64,000 bases of DNA, taken from assembly GCA_015075165.1 (NCBI GenBank), contig JABTUY010000001.1, positions 744,001-808,000 of the forward strand, written 5' to 3'. The notes under the pieces are model-generated. The model did no database searches, had not been told where the DNA came from, and saw only the letters and a list, made by a program, of their open reading frames with translations. The position numbers were made by a program, and so were the translations under genes. This DNA comes from Ideonella sp. (GTDB lineage Bacteria; Pseudomonadota; Gammaproteobacteria; Burkholderiales; Burkholderiaceae_C). This document shows, piece after piece, positions 60,041-64,000 of the stretch. Position 1 is the first letter of the stretch. Every line of letters begins with the position of its first letter.

Positions 60041-60796
60041 ATGAAAACCGCCGTCCGCCACCTGCTCGCCGCATCGTGCCTCGCCGGCGCCGCGCTCGGC
60101 ACACAGGCAGCCGATCTCACCGTCTCCGCCGCGGCCAGCCTGACGCAGGCCTTCCGCGCGCTGGCGCCGCTGTTCGAGGCCGCGCACCCCGGCACGAAGG
60201 TGCTGCTCAACTTCGGCGCCTCGGGTGCGTTGCTGCAGCAGATCGCCCAGGGCGCGCCGGTCGACGTGTTCGCCAGCGCCGACGAAGCGACGATGGACCA
60301 GGCGCAGGCGCGTGGCCTGGTGCAGGCCGCACAGCGGCGCGACTTCGCGTCGAACGCGCTGGTGGTGATCGTGCCCGCTGCCGCCACGAGCGTGCCGAAG
60401 GCGCTGGCCGACCTGGGCGGCGGCGCGTTCGCGCGCATCGCGATCGGCCTGCCGGCCAGCGTGCCGGTCGGACGCTACACGCAGCGGGCGCTCGTTGCCG
60501 CCGGCCTGTGGCACGCGATCGAGCCGAAGATGATCGGCGCCAGCAACGTGCGCCAGGCGCTCGACTACGTGGCGCGCGCCGAGGTCGACGCCGGCTTCGT
60601 CTACGCCACCGACGCCGCACTGATACCGGGCAAGGTCAAGGTCGCGCTGACCGTCGCCACCGTCGAGCCGGTGCGCTATCCGGCAGCGCCGCTGGCGGCC
60701 AGCCCGAACGCCGCACTGGCCGCGCGCTTCGTCGGTTTTCTCGGCAGCGCAGCGGCCCAGGCCGTGTTCGCGAAGCACGGCTTCGGCAAGCCGTAG
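60041..60796 (+). CDS. modA: Molybdate ABC transporter substrate-binding protein
   Basis: A 251-residue periplasmic receptor. A signal peptide (KTAVRHLLAASCLAGAALG) ends near QAAD. The mature start LTVSAAASLTQAFRALAPLF, then NFGASGALLQQIAQGAPVDVFASAD and NALVVIVP are characteristic of ModA. It binds molybdate or tungstate for the ModBC importer. It is 14 nt before modB. Confidence 0.9.
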   Translation: MKTAVRHLLAASCLAGAALGTQAADLTVSAAASLTQAFRALAPLFEAAHPGTKVLLNFGASGALLQQIAQGAPVDVFASADEATMDQAQARGLVQAAQRRDFASNALVVIVPAAATSVPKALADLGGGAFARIAIGLPASVPVGRYTQRALVAAGLWHAIEPKMIGASNVRQALDYVARAEVDAGFVYATDAALIPGKVKVALTVATVEPVRYPAAPLAASPNAALAARFVGFLGSAAAQAVFAKHGFGKP

Positions 60797-60810
60797 GCCA
60801 TCCGTGCGGC

Positions 60811-61482
60811 ATGGACGGCGCGTGGATCGCATTGGCGCTGACCCTCAAGGTGGCCGGCTGCGCCACCGCGCTGAACCTGCTGCTCGGCGTGGGCGCGGGC
60901 TACGCGCTGGCGCGCGGGTGCTTTCCCGGGCGCGACGTGCTCGACGCCGTGCTGACGCTGCCGATGGTGATGCCGCCCACCGTGCTCGGCTACTACCTGC
61001 TGGTGCTGCTCGGCACGCACGGCGCGCTCGGCCAGTGGCTGCTGCAGCACTTCGGCATCCGGCTGATCTTCACCTGGCAGGGCGCGGTGATCGCCGCCAC
61101 CGTGGTGGCGTTTCCGCTGGTATTCAAGGCCGCGCGCGCCGCGTTCGAGACGGTCGAGCCGCAACTCGAGGACGCCGCGCGCACGCTCGGCAGCGGCGAG
61201 GCGGCGGTGTTCTTCCGTGTTTCGCTGCCGCTGGCCTGGCGCGGCATCCTGGCCGGGCTGCTGCTGTCGTTCGCACGCGCGCTCGGCGAGTTCGGTGCCA
61301 CGCTGATGGTGGCCGGCAGCATCCCCGGCAAGACGCAGACGCTGTCGATCGCCGTCTACGAGGCCGTGCAGGCCGGCCAGGACGACACCGCCAACTTCCT
61401 GGTCGGCGTGACATCGATCACCTGCATTGCGGTGCTGCTGGCGGCCGGGCGCCTGGTGCCGGGCCGCGTGCCGCGGCATTGA
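60811..61482 (+). CDS. modB: Molybdate ABC transporter permease
   Basis: A 223-residue inner-membrane permease. Membrane segments include LTLKVAGCATALNLLLGVGAG, AVLTLPMVMPPTVLGYYLLVLL and AVIAATVVAFPLVFKAA. The coupling loop is EDAARTLGSGEAAVFFRVSLP. The ATG at 60811 is chosen because the longer frame overlaps modA. Length is normal for ModB. Confidence 0.9.
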   Translation: MDGAWIALALTLKVAGCATALNLLLGVGAGYALARGCFPGRDVLDAVLTLPMVMPPTVLGYYLLVLLGTHGALGQWLLQHFGIRLIFTWQGAVIAATVVAFPLVFKAARAAFETVEPQLEDAARTLGSGEAAVFFRVSLPLAWRGILAGLLLSFARALGEFGATLMVAGSIPGKTQTLSIAVYEAVQAGQDDTANFLVGVTSITCIAVLLAAGRLVPGRVPRH

Positions 61483-61492
61483 GACGGCACCG

Positions 61493-62176
61493 ATGATCTG
61501 GGACCTCGCGCTGGCCAAGACGCTGCACCACGGCGCGTCGCGCTTCGCGCTCGACGTGCGCATCGCCAGCGACGCGCGACGCCTGGTGCTGTTCGGCCCG
61601 TCGGGCGCCGGCAAGACGCAGACGCTGAAGCTGATCGCCGGCATCGGCCGGCCCGACCGCGGCCGCGTCGCGGTGGCCGGCCGCGTGCTGTTCGACAGCG
61701 CCGCGCGGCTCGATCTGTCGCCGCAGTCGCGCGCGCTCGGCTACGTGTTCCAGGACTACGCGCTGTTCCCGCACCTGAGCGTGCGCCAGAACATCGCGTT
61801 CGCGCGCTCGGGCGGCTGGCTGAACCCGCCGCGCACAGTGCGCGACGCGCACGCCGAGCGCTGGATCGATGCCTTCCACCTGAACACTGTTGCCGACCAC
61901 CTGCCGCACCAGATCTCGGGCGGGCAGCGCCAGCGCACCGCGCTGGCACGCGCACTGGTGCGCGAGCCGGCGGCGCTGTTGCTCGACGAGCCGTTCGCCG
62001 CGCTCGACCAGAGTCTGCGCCGGCAGTTGCGTGCCGAGTTGCGCGAGTTGCAGGCGCAACTGCGCATCCCGACGCTGTTGATCAGCCACGACGCCGACGA
62101 CGTGCAGGCACTCGGCGACGAAGTGGTGCACCTGCAGGCTGGCCGCGTGGTGCCGGCGGGCGAGCGCGCCGTCTGA
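61493..62176 (+). CDS. modC: Molybdate ABC transporter ATPase, short form
   Basis: A 227-residue ATPase. Walker A is FGPSGAGKTQTLK, the Q-loop FQDYALFPHLSVRQN, the signature ISGGQRQRTALARAL, Walker B ALLLDEPFAALD, and the switch ISHDADDV. Standard ModC proteins are about 350 residues with a C-terminal Mop/TOBE domain; this one ends right after the ATPase domain. It starts 10 nt after modB. Confidence 0.88.
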   Translation: MIWDLALAKTLHHGASRFALDVRIASDARRLVLFGPSGAGKTQTLKLIAGIGRPDRGRVAVAGRVLFDSAARLDLSPQSRALGYVFQDYALFPHLSVRQNIAFARSGGWLNPPRTVRDAHAERWIDAFHLNTVADHLPHQISGGQRQRTALARALVREPAALLLDEPFAALDQSLRRQLRAELRELQAQLRIPTLLISHDADDVQALGDEVVHLQAGRVVPAGERAV

Positions 62177-62225
62177 CGGTCGGCGCAACAGCCGCCGGCC
62201 CGCGACCGATCCGATGGACCTTCGA

Positions 62226-62639
62226 TCAATCCCCGATCAATCCCATCAACCGGCGGATATCGGCGCGGCACGCCACGGCGGCCTGCCGCTCGACGCGACG
62301 GTACAGCGCGACCAGTTCGCGCCCCACTTCGGTGAGCTCGCAGCCACCGCCGTGCGCGCCACCCTTGACGCTGGCCACGGCGGGTCGCCGCAGCGAGCGG
62401 TTCAAGGTGTCGAGCAGCAGCCAGGCACGGCGGTACGACATGTCGAGTGCCTTGGCCGCCGCGGTGATCGAGCCGGTGTGCGCCACGGCCTCGAGCAGCG
62501 CGATCTTGCCCGGGCCGACGGCCACCGCGCCGCCGGTGGTGATGCGCATCCGAAACCGCAGCTCGGCCTTGCCGCTTGCACGCTTGCGCGCGGCAGTGGC
62601 GCCCCTGGCAATGGTGGCAGCGCGCGATCGGGTGGGCAT
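62226..62639 (-). CDS. modE: ModE-like winged-helix regulator, HTH domain only
   Basis: A 137-residue protein converging on modC. The helix-turn-helix is GKIALLEAVAHTGSITAAAKALDMSYRRAWLLL and the wing region KGGAHGGGCELTEVG, both typical of ModE. The usual tandem Mop molybdate-binding domains are missing, so it may respond differently or act with another partner. Basic tail at the start (MPTRSRAATIARGATAARKR). Confidence 0.78.
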   Translation of the reverse strand: MPTRSRAATIARGATAARKRASGKAELRFRMRITTGGAVAVGPGKIALLEAVAHTGSITAAAKALDMSYRRAWLLLDTLNRSLRRPAVASVKGGAHGGGCELTEVGRELVALYRRVERQAAVACRADIRRLMGLIGD

Positions 62640-62733
62640 GACGGTGCGGCCGGGTCGCCGGCAAGTGCGTCTTCGCGACGGACCCGAGCATAGTGCAGCG
62701 GTGCCGCCGGTCACGCACGCAACCGTCGGCCGC

Positions 62734-63495
62734 TCACAGCGACGCCAGCAACCCCCGCACGCGCTCGACGATGACCGGGCGGCCGATCAACAGCTCGGTG
62801 GTCTTGGGCTCCGCCTGGTTGAAGCGGCATGCGCTGCCGTCGAAGCGACACGCGGCGAGGCCGTGTGCCAGCGCCACACCCACCGGCGCGCAGGCGTCCC
62901 ACTCGTTCATCGCGCCGGCGTGCACATAGAGTTCGGCATCACCGCGCACCACCGCCATCGCCTTGGCGCCGGCCGAGCCGATGCGCAGCAGGTGGCCGCC
63001 GAGCCGTTCGGCCAACGCCTCGGCGAACGCGGGCGGCCGGCTGCGGCTCACCACGATGCGCATGCGGCCGGCGTACGGCTGCGGCGGCGTCACGAGGCGG
63101 TCGGTGCGCCAGAGCTGCTTCAGGGCCGGCAACGCCACCGCGCAAGCCGCGGGCGCGCCGTCGACCACCAGCGCCACGTGCACCGCCCAGTCGGTGCGAC
63201 CGCCGGGCTCGCTGTACTCGCGCGTGCCGTCCAGCGGGTCGACGATCCAGACGCGCGCGCACGCCAGCCGGTGCGCGTCGGGTGCCTGCTCTTCCGACAG
63301 CAGCGCGTCGTCGGGGCGGTGCTTGCGCAGCAAGCCGACGATCAGCGAGTTGGCCAGCGAATCGCCGGCACGCCCCAGCGATTCGCCGCGGTAGGTGGAA
63401 TTGGAGCGCAGCGCCAGCAGCCGCTGGCCGGCCTGTTCGGCGGCCGTGGCCGCCAGTGTCGCGTCGTCGAGCGGGTCGTCGTCGGTGGTCGTCAT
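62734..63495 (-). CDS. cysQ: 3'(2'),5'-bisphosphate nucleotidase CysQ
   Basis: A 253-residue inositol-monophosphatase-family enzyme removing the 3'-phosphate from PAP/PAPS. Metal-site motifs: LLSEEQAPD (Glu), VDPLDGTREY (DPxDGT) and MNEWDACAPVGVALAHG (WDxxAP). The start at 63495 gives MTTTDDDPLDD. It is divergent from aat. Confidence 0.85.
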   Translation of the reverse strand: MTTTDDDPLDDATLAATAAEQAGQRLLALRSNSTYRGESLGRAGDSLANSLIVGLLRKHRPDDALLSEEQAPDAHRLACARVWIVDPLDGTREYSEPGGRTDWAVHVALVVDGAPAACAVALPALKQLWRTDRLVTPPQPYAGRMRIVVSRSRPPAFAEALAERLGGHLLRIGSAGAKAMAVVRGDAELYVHAGAMNEWDACAPVGVALAHGLAACRFDGSACRFNQAEPKTTELLIGRPVIVERVRGLLASL

Positions 63496-63639
63496 CGATC
63501 GTTGCAAGGTGGCTGCAGCCGCCATGCTGGCACAACCCCCACCGAGCCACGCGGCCTGCACATGGGGGTTGCCGCACGTCGCGCCGGCTCGGCATCATCG
63601 CGCAAGAGCCGCCCCCACGCGGCCCCGACGCATGGCACC

Positions 63640-64000
63640 ATGGGCACGATGCTCGAGCTGACCTGGATCGACGATACCGCGCCGCTGCCGGCGACGCACG
63701 GTGCGCTCGGGGTCGACAGCGACGCGCCGGGCCTGCTGTGCGCCGGCGGCCGGCTCGACACCCGGCGGCTCGAAGAAGCCTACCGCCGCGGCGTGTTCCC
63801 GTGGTACGGCAACGGCCAGCCGGTGCTGTGGTGGACGCCCGACCCACGCATGGTGCTGCCGGTGCGCGCGTTCAGGCTGTCGCGTTCGATGACCAAGACC
63901 TTGCGCCGCTTCATCGCCGCGCCCGACTGCGAGGTCCGGGTCGATCACGATGCCTACCGCGTGATCGGTGCCTGCGCGCAGGTGCCGCGCGAGAACCAAC
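63640..64000 (+). CDS. aat: Leucyl/phenylalanyl-tRNA-protein transferase, N-terminal part
   Basis: The frame is cut by the window end. About 120 residues are visible: TWIDDTAPLPATHGALGVDS, LCAGGRLDTRRLEEAYRRGVFPW with the hallmark FPWYGNGQPVLWWTPDPRMV, and FRLSRSMTKTLRRF. The enzyme adds Leu/Phe to proteins with N-terminal Lys/Arg for ClpAP degradation. The ATG at 63640 or 63649 can be the start. Confidence 0.88.
   Translation, partial: MGTMLELTWIDDTAPLPATHGALGVDSDAPGLLCAGGRLDTRRLEEAYRRGVFPWYGNGQPVLWWTPDPRMVLPVRAFRLSRSMTKTLRRFIAAPDCEVRVDHDAYRVIGACAQVPRENQ

Overview
High-GC DNA from a betaproteobacterium, most likely Burkholderiales (Comamonadaceae or Rubrivivax/Piscinibacter-like). The signs are a Bug-type solute receptor, many CoA ligases and CoA transferases, tandem LysR regulators and a betaproteobacterial 142-bp tandem repeat. 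No rRNA, CRISPR array or replication origin is visible.

Layout. 1-4.7 kb: end of a CoA-transferase, IS/toxin-antitoxin debris, and a decayed lysine-catabolism locus (intact amaB-like dehydrogenase, a deletion-fused hglS/aminotransferase scar and a frameshifted lysR). 4.7-13.9 kb: a Dpp-type ABC importer in one operon with an MmgE/PrpD protein and two cytoplasmic beta-lactamase-fold hydrolases. 14-20 kb: acyl-CoA ligases, two enoyl-CoA hydratases and a broken Bug receptor. 19.9-40 kb: a large CoA-dependent catabolic island with a Pot-type ABC importer, four CoA ligases in two paralogous types, two CoA-transferases (one internally deleted), an enoyl-CoA hydratase, an SDR lacking the catalytic YxxxK, a DMT exporter, two tandem LysR regulators, an IclR regulator and two copies of an unrecognised protein. 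Five transcription units here carry the same promoter element: a GATTCC-N4/5-GGAATC palindrome, exactly 15 nt, then GGTATTGG 33-41 nt before the start codon. A sixth, degenerate copy faces the divergent ligase. This looks like one regulon and is the strongest candidate for an undescribed system.

40-49.6 kb: a junction zone with a lyase fragment, a tyrosine integrase beside the 3' half of a tRNA-Asn gene (attachment site), a broken AbiE-like module, an IS21 remnant, a TumE/TumA toxin-antitoxin pair with twin operators, and gene fragments. 49.6-64 kb: better-preserved chromosome-like DNA with an alcohol/aldehyde oxidation group (P5C-dehydrogenase-like ALDH, LysR, NTF2-like, MoaF-like, SDR, GMC oxidoreductase), three 142-bp tandem repeats, a D-hydroxyacid dehydrogenase, a molybdate uptake locus (DUF2478-modABC with divergent modE), cysQ and the start of aat.

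About ten broken genes lie between 0.6 and 49.3 kb and none is obvious after 49.6 kb. This suggests repeated insertion, deletion and decay left of the integrase and in the junction zone. Assembly indels cannot be excluded for the single-base frameshifts. All functional calls rest on reading motifs; no database search was done.
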